NCBI GenBank assembly: GCA_009760855.2
Contig: WPIO01000003.1
Span: 2,910,001-2,974,000, forward strand
From: Cristatella mucedo
Lineage: Eukaryota; Bryozoa; Phylactolaemata; Cristatellidae
DNA: 64,000 nt
Direction: 5' to 3'
Made by a program: the position numbers and the translations under genes. Below the pieces are notes generated by a model. The model worked only from the letters and a program-made list of their open reading frames with translations. It was not told the origin of the DNA and searched no databases. Positions 33,734 to 45,515 of the stretch are shown here, one piece after another (the first letter of the stretch is position 1; the number at the start of each line of letters is the position of its first letter).

Positions 33734-33999
33734 CTGAAACGAGTTGAGTGAGTCCTGACTTGAGGCAGCCACTGTTGAAGCTTAAATATCAAATTAGCGC
33801 TGCGGTCGCATTGAAATCTTTCGCTATTTTTAATGAACATTTTTTCCAAAGAAACTTTTGAACTAAGAACTTCAATAAGGTTCAAGAAGGTCAAGGTCGG
33901 TCCGCTATCCACGAATAGGTTTGCACCTGCCATACTTGCATTTGCACACGGAGCAAGCTACCTTGAAATTAGTTTTCGTTTGAAATTATAACGAAAGAA

Positions 34000-34460
34000 T
34001 TGCAAGCTCCGTATGATGGAACATGACTCTTGAAACCTGCTAGCACTGGGCGGATACCCTACGAAGGCTCGGATGGCCTAAGCAGCCGCAGGCTCACGAA
34101 TGGTGGAGGCAGACGATGACTCGGCAAATGGCTCAGCAGTCCTGCCCAAACCTATACATTGACGGCATCTGTAGGGACATCAATCTACCACAAACTGCCA
34201 CCAGCTGTCGGGCGGGTTCGGAATAAGCAATGGCTCGATGGTACGAAAACAACACTTGCATGGAATTTAAGAGCTGCAGAAGGAGTACGAAGGAGGGAGG
34301 GGTAGATCCCTCGATGCCGGCAGCCGTCTAGAGTGTGTAGACTGGGCATGGCCGGCGCGGGTTTGGAGAATAAAGTGTTTGCTGTTGGAGCCTGCTGGCT
34401 TGTTGCTCGGTCGTGCTACCAGCCCGATGACAGGTCATGGGGAGCGCTGTCACAGTCCTG
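34000..34460. other. GC-richer block, possible old solo LTR
   Basis: A compositionally distinct block inside intron 3 of gene C. It contains GGAGAATAAAGTGTTTGC (a poly(A)-signal-like word) and ends near GCGCTGTCACA. No partner repeat or target duplication was found, and no ORF is convincing. Confidence 0.25.
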
Positions 34461-34648
34461 AAGCGACAATCTATTAATTTACAGAAAAGATAAAGCTTTC
34501 AAGATTTCTGAGACAGCGTGCTGGTTAGGTTTGATATTCCCAATCAAGGGCAGCCATGACTGGGATAGAAGCCTAAATCGTTTGACACGGAGCTATTAAC
34601 ATTACCGTCTCAGCCGAAGCCAGTTTGTCTTGAAACACTGCAACTTAC

Positions 34649-34841
34649 TGACTCCAGGATTGTGATAGTCAACGGCTGTCTCTGTGTACGAAACGCCTTC
34701 TATGGGGCCTGGGTTGGTGCACTCTCCTCCATTAATAGTGAAGTACCATCTGCAACAGCCGCCGTTTCCGTATATTCTGGTAGTCCCAATATTTCGGAGA
34801 TGAAGCCCGCTGGTGTCGGATAGCTTTTTATAGGTTACGAT
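34649..34841 (-). CDS. CTHRC1-like gene C, exon 3
   Basis: A 193-bp exon, phase 0 in and phase 1 out, donor GTCA|GTAAGT. The acceptor CTGTAG is preceded by a (TA)n tract rather than pyrimidines. It encodes IVTYKKLSDTSGLHLRNIG, then CCRWYFTINGGECTNPGPIE, then GVSYTETAVDYHNPGV. The CC-RWYFTINGGEC block is the clearest match in the window to the CTHRC1 globular domain, with both the paired cysteines and the NG-x-EC motif kept. It joins in frame to exon 4 (A + TT gives Ile). The frame is intact. Confidence 0.9.
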
Positions 34842-35264
34842 CTACAGATATATATATATATATATAATGTCATACGCTTAGCGATTAAGACAGTCTGAAA
34901 GTTAGACTGAGACAGTCAGTTACAGAAAGAGAGAGAAAGCAGAGACAAAGAGAGAAGCTCGCAAAGGCTGTAAGTCAAAAGGGATAGCTATAACAGGAGG
35001 TAACTGGCTTATAGCGCACACGCGTGGAGCCCTGAGAATATTTTCACTGCGGGATTTTAACCACTGCAGTGCGATTAATGTCCTTTCATCCAAGTTCTGG
35101 ATTAAAGGTACGCCCTACTCCCTTAGACACAGCAACGTCCACAAAAAGTATATAACTGTCGTTTCACAAGTTTGGCTCCTGCCTAAGCTTTGTGGCTTCT
35201 CCAGCGTAACGTCGTCCCTGCATCGTAATCACTGCTTTAAATCTACCTCTGTTCATCAAAACTA

Positions 35265-35480
35265 AGATAATAATAATAAAAATGCATTTTCTAGCGCCCT
35301 TGGAAAATTGCGTCTCTTTCTAGGCACTTCACATATGTCATATAGAAAGCATTCCCAAATGATTGGTGGTAACACCCACATGCAGCAGGCACAGTGTAAG
35401 AATGCATATACATACGAAGGACGAATCACACAGACCCAATAAATGTTGTAATAAAAAGATGTTTTAGGATCCTTTACCTA
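35265..35480 (-). mobile_element. LINE-A 3' tail, diverged
   Basis: AATAATAATAA is followed by the reverse-complement stem-loop (GTGCCTAGAAAGAGA ... GGGCGCTAG) and a UTR with CGAATCACACAGACCCA. Confidence 0.8.
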
Positions 35481-35983
35481 TTCTGCTTGATAAACCTTTG
35501 CACTGAAAAGTTTTCTTCCCTTACCACTTCGATATCTCATTTACAATGAGCACATATTCCTCCTCTTCTGACACTGTTCTTTTTTGCCTCGGCAAGATCA
35601 ATGGGCAACAACTATTCACTTTCATTACGCTATTTACGTTGCTAGCTCAGAGTCCATTGACCGTGCTTTGGACTGGTTATTTCTCGTTTTTTTTTCTAAA
35701 TCCTACTGAAGACTCAGTGAAATTCCAGTGAATAGCAAATACTTTAAAGAACTCACAATACTAATACACTGAAGAAGAAGCAGAATATTTTATTCTTTGT
35801 AGTTTATTATTTATACACTGTTATGCAGAATTTTAATGTAGTGGGCCAAGACTCGCAAACGTTATCTATTGATTTTCATCTAGGCGGGGATAGATTCGCA
35901 ATTAACGATCTAGTTTTATGGTGCAAAATCGACGTTTTCATTTCATACGAACTCGGTGGCTGCTTATCAAATGTAATTAAGAC

Positions 35984-36195
35984 ATAATGATAACAATAAT
36001 AACACACTTGCAAAAGCGCTTTGGAAGAACTCAATCTCTTTATATGCGCTTTACATTTGCTGCAAAGAAAAAACGATCGGATGGTTAGTGGTATCACGCT
36101 CGATGAACAACAAGAATTACATGGTTAGGGGTGGCATGCACGATCAGCATGCAAGTGTGTTTAGTGGCAGCATGCAGTATCAGCCCGCGTAAGAC
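35984..36195 (-). mobile_element. LINE-A 3' tail, diverged
   Basis: AATAATAAC, then the stem-loop in reverse complement, then the CATGGTTAGGGGTGGCATGC-type UTR words. Confidence 0.8.
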
Positions 36196-37068
36196 ATGAC
36201 CCAAAGACATAAAGACTTTAAGACGTGAATTGGTGAAGGTCGTGGCGTATTAATAGGGGGCGGCCCAGGAGGCTTTCGCTCTGTATGGGGACTTTAACAC
36301 CTGCTGCCCACACTGAGCTGCTGCTTATTCACCTTGCCATCGACAAGCGTCCTTGAAAATCTCATCGAGTCTTGCACTTGCCTCTGTCGCAACACTCCCG
36401 AGCCCGCCTGCAGCAAGTTCCTCGTGTGGCTTGTACATTTCTATCACACGCCCAAGCCTGTAGGCGTGAACAGGGCTGCGTGGCTTCACCCTCCTCGTTG
36501 GAAGGCGACCTCGACTCGGTGCATCGGGCTTACCGAAAGTAACGCCGTCTTTGTGCCCCTGGAAGCCACCGGTTGTGGCTGCTGCGCTTCTCCGGAAAGA
36601 GGCTACTGCATTTAGAGAGCAGATCTAGAGACTTCTCTGGCACGCTCCTTCAAGTCCCAGCTTTAGGTCTTCTATTTCCAGAGCGAGAGCTCAGTGTCTC
36701 AGCAGAGGGTTGGATGATACGCCTTAAGTAAGCAACTTAAGTCGGTTACTGGAGCGCGTCATCGGGATGCATTGGAAGAAGGCATTGAATGTATGCAGGG
36801 GCACTAAATTTGGAAAAATCTTTACGCAATTCTTTGAGAGCTACCGGATGGCCGAGCTTGTGGCCCGAAACTTGAGGCTCTCAGCGGGATGGGCTGATCG
36901 ATATAAGCCCTCTGTGGAGACGTTCGCAGGACACGGTTTTGTTTGGTGCACCGATTCAGGCTCTCTAGAAAGAGCTGGAAGAAACTCTTTCAGAAGAGGC
37001 GAAAAGAAGCCTTCTGAGGCTGCTTGCCTTAGGTGCTGTGCTTTTAGATGCCTCTCTAGGTTTCACGA
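36196..37068. other. GC-richer unidentified block in intron 2 of gene C
   Basis: Differs in composition from the surroundings and lies between two LINE-A tails. Open stretches at 36334-36615 and 36767-37072 (plus) show no domain I recognise. The plus frame at about 36550-36610 reads KPPVVAAALLRKEATAFR in another phase. Probably an old transposon of unknown type. Confidence 0.3.
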
Positions 37069-38250
37069 ATAATAATAATAATAATATTGCACTTGATAAA
37101 GCGCCCTCAGAGAACTTAATCTCTTTCTAGGCGCTTTACATTTGCTGCAAAGTGATACGCAATAGAATAGTAAGTAAAATCATGCTTGAAAAACAAACAC
37201 AATGAATAACATGGTTAGGGGTTACATGCACTGGGTCAGCATGCAAATGTGGTTAGTGGCAGCATGCACAGTGTCAGCACGCATAAGCACATCGAGAACG
37301 AATCACAAGGACCCACTCAATGCTGTCCTAAATAGGTATGTTTTTAAGTTTCTTTTAAATGTGGTCAGGTCAGGGGATGTTCTGATGCAGGTCGGGAGGA
37401 AGTTCCAGGCTGTGGGAGCATACGAGCTAAATGCACGGTCTCCAAAGGATTTAAGATTTGTACGAGGTATTTCTAGACTGTTGGATTCCGAAAAGCGAGT
37501 GGTACGATGCTTTGCCTGATGGGGTAGTATCTCTGAAAGATAGGCTGGAGCCATAGAATGAAGAGACCTAAAAGTGAGCGACAAAACCTTGAAGTCAATC
37601 CGTTGCTTGACTGGTAACCAGTGCAGGTCGGCGAGAAGTGGAGTAATGTGGCAACTGCGACGCTCACGACAGACAAGCCTAGCTGCAGAGTTTTGCACCA
37701 GCTGCAATCGCCTGATCGCACATGCTGGTAGGCCAGTAAGCAGTGAGTTGCAGAAGTCGAGACGAGATGTCACGAATGCATGGACCAACTTGGACGTGGT
37801 ATCCTTATCTAAACAAGCCCTAATTTTAGCAATGTTATGAAGCTGAAAATAGGCTGATTTGACTGTGGAGCTGATGTGGTCGTCTAACGAGAGGTCGCTT
37901 TGGAATATGACACCTAGATTTCGAGCTGATGCAACTGGAGATATGCTGGCAGAGCCAATTTTGAAAGTCAGCCTTTCCAATTTCTGAATAACACTAGGTT
38001 TGCCCATAACTAGTAAGTTAGTTTTATCATCGTTTAGTTTTAGAAAATTTGCTGCCATCATGTTCGGATGTCATCAATGCATGCAGCAAGTGAGTTGAGA
38101 GAAGTTGAGGTGCTCGAAGGCTGGGAGGGATCAAAGCAAAGGTACAACTGAGTGTCATCCGCATAGAAGTGAAAGCCTAGATTGTGCTTGGCAATCACAT
38201 CAGCGAGAGGGAGAGTATAAACGGTGAAAAGGACCGGACCTAGAACGGAA
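37069..38250 (-). mobile_element. LINE-A copy, the least decayed in the window
   Basis: On the minus strand it starts at [19 protein letters not shown] and keeps the active-type RT motif [21 protein letters not shown] small frame break near 38060 separates this from a 252-codon open frame covering thumb and C-terminus to the stop (NFLKLNDDKTNLLVMGK ... PTAWNFLPTCIRTSPD). The 3' UTR has the stem-loop, with perfect outer arms, and (ATT)n at 37069-37087. It is 5'-truncated, as usual for LINEs. Confidence 0.93.
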
Positions 38251-39387
38251 AAGTGAGCCCGTGTAGCTGCCACACTCTGGGGACATTGTCAGGCTCTCTG
38301 AAAAAAAGTTGGGTAAGGCTTTTTTGAAGAGACCTAATGAAAGATTTCCAGTATTGAACGTTTAATGCCGACCTTAGGACTTTTAGAATTGAGGAATTTT
38401 AACTTCTAGACCGGAGAGTGGTACGAAGCGCCCCTCGGGGAGGCTACCCAAATGAGTCGGTCTCCCGAGAGCACGAAATCCTAGCGGGCCAGGCAGAAGG
38501 GGGCACCGGTGATGGGGGACCGGGGGGGGGAAGCGTAATTAACAGTAAATTTGGCAGGCTCCGAATTTTCAATCAGCAAGGCTTGAAATGAGTTCGCTAA
38601 ATCATCAGGTAGGTTCGAGGCGCTGAGAATAACAATAGTGAATCGCATATCAATTTTTAAGTTAAGGTACATAGCTCCTACTCACTCTAGCCTGACATGT
38701 CTCTCCGGTCAGAGAATTATTATCTTTAGAAAGATCACAAAAGCCACATTGTCCGCAAACACTAATCAATAAGTAGACTGGCAGTTGTCATCAGGTTGTA
38801 TTAGAATGATCTTGAGCAGTATCCATCACTAATAGTAACTAGTAATAGTTCCTTCCTATAAGCCAAAAAAAGTAACGACGTTGCATTAACAGCGCCTCTG
38901 GATCGAAAGCATTAGGTTTTCTTAACTACAGCGGATACTTTATATTTACGTGGACCCCACTTCGTCCTACTGAGCTACAAGGACAGCAGAAATTAATCGC
39001 ATGCTTAGGTATAAATTCGCTGGCAACGCTTCTGAACTGTCGCGGCCAATTCACGAGAGACTGCACACAAAAGGCGATTTCCTCTTGTTTTTAAAACAGT
39101 CTTGAGTAATTCATGGAGATCATTGAGCTCATCAGAGCTTCATTCAGGAATCAAGCATTCCAAATCTGTCCCGAGCAATAAGGTTTCGCCTAAAAGAATA
39201 GGTGAGGTGTGATTTCATATGAGAATTGAAATTAAAACCAAGTTATTGAATTTTCAAATAAATTCACACAATTCGCTGAGGTAACTTACAATAATGAAAC
39301 CGCAGTCTTTTCTTTAATTTAAGCTTCTCATATTAGCTTCATACCTCTTATTATAGGGTTTATTAATAATTAATATAATTTAAAATT
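38251..39387. other. Unassigned intron 2 sequence of gene C
   Basis: Contains a G-run (about 38521-38529) in a GC-richer 38.40-38.53 kb patch. Otherwise AT-rich with nothing recognised. Confidence 0.35.
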
Positions 39388-39562
39388 TGCATGCTGACCC
39401 TGTACATGTCACCCCTAACCACTTCTTGCATTTTGGTGTCAATGAATGCTATAAGTAACAATTCGATCATGGTTCCTTTGCTGCAAATGTAAATTTTCTA
39501 GACAGAGATTAAGTTCTCTGAGGGCATACAAGGAATATATTGTCATTACTATTATTATTACA
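39388..39562 (+). mobile_element. LINE-A 3' tail, diverged
   Basis: GCATGCTGACCCTGTACATG then TGCTGCAAATG, a stem-loop missing most of its outer arm, and (ATT)n. It ends 63 bp before gene C exon 2. Confidence 0.85.
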
Positions 39563-39624
39563 GCTAAGACACAAGTCCATTGCTTCCGTTGGCCAAAGTA
39601 AGCAATTGCTTGGCTAGGACTCAC

Positions 39625-39725
39625 CAAGAAGTTGCCGACGTCGATACCATTGTTGAAGGAGTACCACGTCCAGTGTTGAATATTAAAAAACGGAAGCTTG
39701 AACGCACTTCCATCAGCAGTAGTCA
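39625..39725 (-). CDS. CTHRC1-like gene C, exon 2
   Basis: A 101-bp exon with two-base entry after TTTTGTAAG and phase 0 exit at TTG|GTGAGT, encoding 33 whole residues. It reads FKLPFFNIQHWTWYSFNNGI then DVGNFL. The LPFFN-x-QHW block lines up with LPVFNMQYY in gene B and LPVFSTQYY in gene E, which ties the family's exon 2 copies together. It is the first recognisable coding segment of gene C. The signal peptide exon upstream (towards 42 kb) was not found. The acceptor AAG is weaker than TAG/CAG. Confidence 0.7.
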
Positions 39726-42069
39726 CTTACAAAATGATGGCATGGTAACTTGATCTTAAAACTTATATATCGATGCCTCAATAAGCGAATGCAGGTTTAC
39801 CAGCAAGGCAAGGTCATACTGCAGTAAAGTTGTGTAATAAAAGCTAAGAATTTTACTGCGCCGAGAAACTTTTAAGAGATCGATTACCTCTTGGTCGTAT
39901 TTAATTTTCTGAAGCATTTCAAACTGAACTTGAGATGCGAAATATATATTCGAAAAAATATCGTTGTTAAAGGCGATTACTAATAAGGCTCAGAAAAGTA
40001 TAAATGAGCGAAAGCTTTGCAGGATCGTGAGATTCAGAGAATCGTGCATTTAAGGATGAATATCTAGATTATTACTTGCATTGCTAACAGTAAAAGGTTT
40101 AAAAAAGAAAGCATTGAGTTGTTTGTTAATGACCTGAAAGTTGGATAGCATGGCAGTCACTCAGTGTGCTTCCTCGACATTTCTCCAGCCTCTCAGATAA
40201 AGCAGTCTGGCCATTACTTGTTCTGCTGCTGGGCTGCCTTTTTACATGCGATGCTTGAGAAAAAGGATTGCCTATCTTTATTTGGATTTCTTAAGTTGAT
40301 CAAATAATGCGACCCATATCCTGAGGCATTATTTTTCTTTAGACCTCATGAAATTCTCGTACAAACACTATTTCATCATTCATTGTACTATGTACCGGTA
40401 CATCTACAGACTTTGAGTGAATTATAATTAATCCCCGATTGATCAGAAAATAGTTCTGCTCTCAGGTTTTGTATGATACTTACATCTCGAATAACGAAAA
40501 ATAGATATTAAAAAATTCACATTTTTGGGTTTCCTTAGTCGACTGAAGAATTACATAATGTAAGTACCGTCTCTACTAATTAAAATAGCGAAAGCTAGAT
40601 AAACATACTGCCTGGGACGGTTGTATTTTATTTCTTGGTAACGGCATTTTTATTATAGGTCATTTTCAAGTCAATAGCTAATAGGCATCCATTCGTCACC
40701 TCAAGACGTTTCTAACTAAATAGCTTATGAGTTAAAAGTATATTAAATTCATTTGTATAGCGCCAAAGAATCATCTTTATCCAGGTCCTTCAAATATGCA
40801 AAAGAGCTTGACAGCACGACCTCGGTCACCTAAGGCCAGCGTTTTGACTCCTGAATCAAACCTTTGGATATATTGCTAAATTATTAGGGTAAGTTCTTAT
40901 AAGTAAAAATATTCACTAAGTTTGCTAAAATTACTCACGTCCATGCAATCAATCTTATTAGCTACTCGTTCTTGGGTCCTCTTATGAAGACATTCCTTTA
41001 CTGTGTCTGCTAATTTTTCACTGCTTGCTGCATCAAGATGATTCTCGTTGCTTGAGTATCCGTTTAAAAGTTAATATTTACGCTCACTTCATTTGCTCAA
41101 ATCCTGTGATTAGGTGGCACTTACAACATGTAAAAAGAGTTTCATGCCTTTTTCATTTTGAAAGAGGTAGACTACGATCAATTAGAAAGCAGAAATTTTT
41201 GAACAGCAACTTGCTCATGAATCTGCGGTTGTTAGGTAAGGATTGCTGATTCAAAAGCTACATCTATATTAAGGCAAAAGAACCGGAACTGCTATTACTC
41301 TAACTGTAGGTGGGCTAATAAAAATTGCACGAAGCAGCAATAAAACCCACTAATAGGGCGAGAATGGCAAGCCCCTTAACGAAGACCTTGGGTGCATTTC
41401 AGTAACAGGCTTCCCATATTGAAAATCTACTCTCAGCTATGCTCCTGCTGATTAACCCTGAACATAGTTAGGCTTTGTCTGAGGATTTTGGGTTAGAAGC
41501 TGGTTCAAACTGTTAAGAGCCGATTTTCGTACACTATACAATAGAAGTAAAGCTGCATGGATAACCAAGTTAAGCAATTTACAACCAAATTACTTCAACG
41601 TGGCTTCACAAAACAAATTCCTTGACATTCATTTGGGCTGCCTTCAGCAAATACCACAAGACTGATATCTTTGTCGGTAAGTTATATCTTAAGCGTCCAA
41701 GCTCAGACATGAGAATTCTTGTAGTCATTGACCACATAGTTATCTTTAGATTTAGAGACCGTCCTGAATCTAGAACGATAGGCTAAAAGCCCACACAGCC
41801 GTTTCATCTTAAGGAACAGAGAAGCATATTCTAAGAAACAAGAAGCAGAACCGTACAACTAGCCCATACTGCCTGGATATTGATCACCAGCATAGCTGAG
41901 AGGCTGATCGATTTGAATAACGTTAATTGTGATCCCAGTGGTTGAGCCACGTTCCTCCTAAGCTGAATTGCCTTGATGACTCCGAGTCGATCAACGGGTA
42001 CAGATTAAAGTTCCACGTTTGCCCCCCCCAGAACTTCCATGGCTTTTCTCCTTCATTCTACATCAACAG
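39726..42069. other. Unassigned region between genes B and C
   Basis: The gene C promoter and first exon should lie here. A minus-strand open stretch at about 40935-41050 ends at GGAC|GTGAGT (KLADTVKECLHKRTQERVAN), but has neither start nor acceptor and the wrong character for a signal exon. No repeats were recognised. Confidence 0.3.
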
Positions 42070-42305
42070 CTACCGTCTGCGGCATTTTTTGCAGCCGTCC
42101 TGGGCTGGTACTTCCATACTACTCACCTCCTCGACTTCCCTGGTGATTCTGCTATGCTTCTCACATTCTCTTTATAGCGTTAGATTAAATCCATTGGCTA
42201 CAGAATGCTTTCTGGAAACCATCCGTGCTATGGGTGCTCGGAAGAAAACTTTCCTATGCAGCACCCACTCAGTCCTTGCGGCTTTGTGGAGTTACAGACG
42301 AAGAC
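42070..42305 (+). mobile_element. LINE-B 3' tail overlapping gene B exon 4
   Basis: Matches the end of the 59.1-61.5 kb LINE-B: CTGGTACTTCCATACTA, CTATGCTTCTCACATTCTC, then TGCGGCTTTGTGGAGTTACA. It is on the plus strand, opposite gene B, and its last 78 bp or so overlap the C-terminal codons of that gene. Confidence 0.75.
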
Positions 42306-42496
42306 ACGCGACGTTGCAACGCCTGTAATACCCGATTGTGTTGTTGTGCTCATCCGGACTTCACTAATGATCATCCTGGAAGTGCTGCTGCAGCATCCCG
42401 TGTAGGTGTCAGGTTGAGCTGATGCATAATAGCAGGCTCCTACTCTCAGCTGCACCGTATAAGTACGGGCTTGAAGCCCGTAGCAAAATCCTTCAA
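42228..42496 (-). CDS. CTHRC1-like gene B, terminal exon 4 with LINE-derived C-terminus
   Basis: Acceptor TTTTTCAG, phase 1 entry, 88 codons and TAG. The first part is a CTHRC1-type domain end: (L)EGFCYGLQARTYTVQLRVG, ACYYASAQPDTYTGCCSSTS and RMIISEV. The TGW motif of genes A, C and D is TGC here, so the conserved Trp is lost and a Cys gained. After RMSTTTQSGIT the reading frame runs into the antisense LINE-B tail, and the last 25 or so residues (FVCNSTKPQGLSGC ... SSEHP) come from it. The original stop appears to have been displaced. It follows exon 3b by a 121-bp intron. An unrecognised donor before the LINE is the alternative. Confidence 0.8.
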
Positions 42497-42617
42497 CTGA
42501 AAAAGAGACAGGGAGAACTGCTCAAAAGGAAAAATTTCAACATATACCCCATTAAGTTTCAACGAGAAATAGGCGGCCGCTCCGCACACTTGCACCAGTG
42601 GAGGTGCTTATACGTAC

Positions 42618-42724
42618 GTGTCCTCGTCTTGTGATTATCCTGTGCTGCGTAGTATGAGTTTCCAAACATTCCAATTATGAATTCTGCTTTCGGATTGCAT
42701 TCAACACCATTGACCAAAATATAC
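42618..42724 (-). CDS. CTHRC1-like gene B, exon 3b
   Basis: A 107-bp exon between TTTATTTCAG and ACAC|GTACGT. It begins with the last base of a Trp codon and continues YILVNGVECNPKAEFIIGM, then SYYAAQDNHKTRT. The NG-x-EC motif matches the family block, and the 35 residues fill exactly the second half of exon 3 in genes A, C and D. Phase 2 entry and phase 1 exit fit exons 3a and 4. The frame is intact. Confidence 0.85.
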
Positions 42725-44261
42725 CTGAAATAAAAAATGGTAACTTTATGTTTCTAGAAAATGAGCTTGAATGACGATTATTATATTTACAGACTAAAAC
42801 ATTGCTTCTATCATGAGTAAGCGCTGTCAGAATGCATACTCTGTGGCACGTCATAGCAATTGTTACTAACGTGAATTGGCATTTGCATGAGATTTAATTC
42901 AACATGGAGCCTCGTAGAACTAATGGTATTTTCTAGAGCAACTACTCATCTCCTTATCCTTGTATTCCCCTGTATATATACCCCTTCCTCCCTTAGGAAT
43001 AGGTGGGATAGCCAATGTGCGTCGAGACACTGCTGTCCGAGCCCAATGCGTTGACTGTTGCTGTTGTATATAGCGCAATGTCTAAGCAATCCGCGATATG
43101 AACGCCTCGACAATACAGCTAAGATCTTTTTATGAATAGTGATAGTCTTTTGTCCCTAACTTTTCGAAAATTATGCGGTAATGGACGTGTGTTTGTTCCT
43201 GCCTCCTGCTGAATCGTCGTAGCGTGAGGCCCCTATCGCTGAATGTCTGGCTACGGTTTTCCAGGCGATCCAGTGCACATGCTTGTTATTCGTTTGACCA
43301 TTTGAGCTTATTATTTAGTGCAACTCTCTGTCTTGTGTGCTCTGCCAGAATTGGCCAGTTAGGTATTGCGAAGATCACATTCAGGCATCGGAGGAGGCTT
43401 TCAGCCCAAAACTAACATCTGTATTGTCTGTACTAACCGCAACACACGTTCTCTCGTAAAACATTATCCCTAACTTTATCAACCAGCCCTCACGTTCTCC
43501 CATTTGTACTTTTGCAAATTTCTGAAAGTAAGCAATAGTAGGGCCGTCGCTAATCTGGGGCTGTGCATTCACTGTGTTCCTCCGTAACACCACTATTTGC
43601 AAATAATCTATTAATTGGGGAATTGATGATGCCCTAGACATTTTCGCTGTGCCTGAAACCAGATTCAAGTCGACGAATTAATGTTCATCACCGATGCTGC
43701 CTCTGAAATTTCAAAAGTCGATTAAAATCAGCCATTTTAACCAGAGCTTCCTTGAATTTCAAGCCGTTCTCAGCTTCAACTTAACCACGTTTTAAAAATG
43801 TTTTATTTTTATTTTCCAGCTATAAGGAAAATGTCAATAGAGACGGAAAATTATCGTCCAAATGCAAAAACTGTTGCTACACTTCTGAATTTGTTTAATT
43901 TGTCTCTGGTTTTTCATTAGGCATTGCCCTCCTCTTACTCTATACGCTATAAATATCTACTCGTGTAAGCAATCAGATTACATGTGTTTCAACACGTTCA
44001 CACTACCTGAGTTGGTGTGAACTTTGCTTACGTTTAAACCCTTCTACGTATACAAGGCCAGACTTTTAATTTAATTTTCTCCCGAGACCGTACCCTGTCG
44101 ACGTTTGCTGTCTTCCCTTTAGGCCCATTTGATCATATGCGAACTTACACTGTCAATATCCCAGGAATGTGTTTCTTTTTTGACATCTTAATTTACGTCC
44201 CAATAAAAAAACTACCGTTACTAGCATTGACATTGATCAAATGATAAGAATGACAATCGAC
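42725..44261. other. Intron 3a of gene B, unassigned part
   Basis: AT-rich to mixed sequence with no recognised repeat or exon. Open stretches at 43224-43415 (plus) and 43381-43668 (minus) have no domain. Confidence 0.35.
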
Positions 44262-45051
44262 CGCATCAGCTCCGCAGTCAAGTCTGCCTACTTTCAGCTA
44301 CGTAACATTGCTGAAACTAGGGCTTGTTTAGACAGGGATACCACATCTAAGTTGACTTATGCATTTGTGACATCCCGCCTTCACTTCTGTAACTCGCTAG
44401 CTTACCGGCCTGTGCAATCAGGAGCGTACAGCTGGTGCAAAACTCTGCAGCTAGGCTTTTCTGTTGTGAGCGTTGCAGTTTCCACATCATACCATTTCTC
44501 GCTGATTTGCACTGGCTCATAGTAAAGCAACGCATCGACTTCAAGGTTTAATCACTCACTTTTAGCTCCCTTTATTCTTTGGCTCCAGTCTACCCATCAG
44601 GTCTACTGCCGCACCAGGCTAAGAATCGTACCGCTAGCTTTTCGGAATCTAATTATTTATCAATACCTCGTACAAACCTCAAATCTTTGGAGACCGTGCC
44701 TGTAGTTCGTATGGTCCCAAAGCCTGAAACACACTCCCGACTTGCGTCACAACATCCCCTGACTTGACCACATTTAAAAAGAAACTAAAAACGCATCTAT
44801 CTATCACAGCATTTAGTGAGACCCTGTGATTCGACTTGTATGTGCTTATCCGTGCTGAAACTATGCCGGCTGCCGCTAATCATATTTGCATGCTGACAAT
44901 GTGCATGTCAACCATGTTATTCTTGTTGTTTATTGAGCATGCTACCAATAACCATTTGATCGTGTTTCCTTTGCAGCAAATGTAAAGTGCCTAGAAAGAG
45001 ATTGAGTTCTCTGAGCGAGCTTTATCAAGTGTATTATTATTTTAATATTAC
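44262..45051 (+). mobile_element. LINE-A copy, 5'-truncated, in gene B intron
   Basis: SSAVKSAYFQLRNIAETRACL, then decayed C-terminal blocks (TNLKSLETVPV is a frame-shifted form of TNLKSFGDRAF), the 3' UTR, the stem-loop and (ATT)n at about 45030-45045. It lies antisense to gene B. Confidence 0.9.
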
Positions 45052-45515
45052 CATTCTGTCCCAGCTGACTTGCATCTTTAGTCATGCTACTTGACCCTCC
45101 TACCGACATTTCCGCCTTAATGCAACCCTAAAACACAATGCTAGCCAATGATTTCTTTATGACTTTGCTTTTTAGACTAGAAGACAGGTTCGTTCCTGCC
45201 CAAGCAACATTTGGCTGAACACTAAGATAAAAAATAAGGACGGAACACGAACAACAGCCTATAGAATGCAGCCAAAAATTCGTTAGTAGCTGTCCGGCTC
45301 TTGGCATTTGAAGATTATTGTAGGTCATACGTATTCCTTCTAGCCAAGGCTGCGTCCTAATTTTATAGAGAAATAATAAAATCATTCGATAGCTAAATTC
45401 TTACTATAATCAGTTACGGAGACATTTAATTGAGAAATATTAGCGTTTAAATGCCAAATAAGTCCACATATCAGCTTCGGACTCATTGTAAATTTATATT
45501 TTGCTCAGCACTTAC

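Noticed and set aside
34000-34460. Solo LTR
   Set aside because: An AATAAA and TG...CA-like ends can be picked out, but no second copy or flanking duplication supports it; kept only as a low-confidence note.
40935-41060. Candidate signal-peptide exon 1 of gene C
   Set aside because: The open stretch is charged rather than hydrophobic, has no ATG, no acceptor, and ends in phase 0 instead of the required phase 1.
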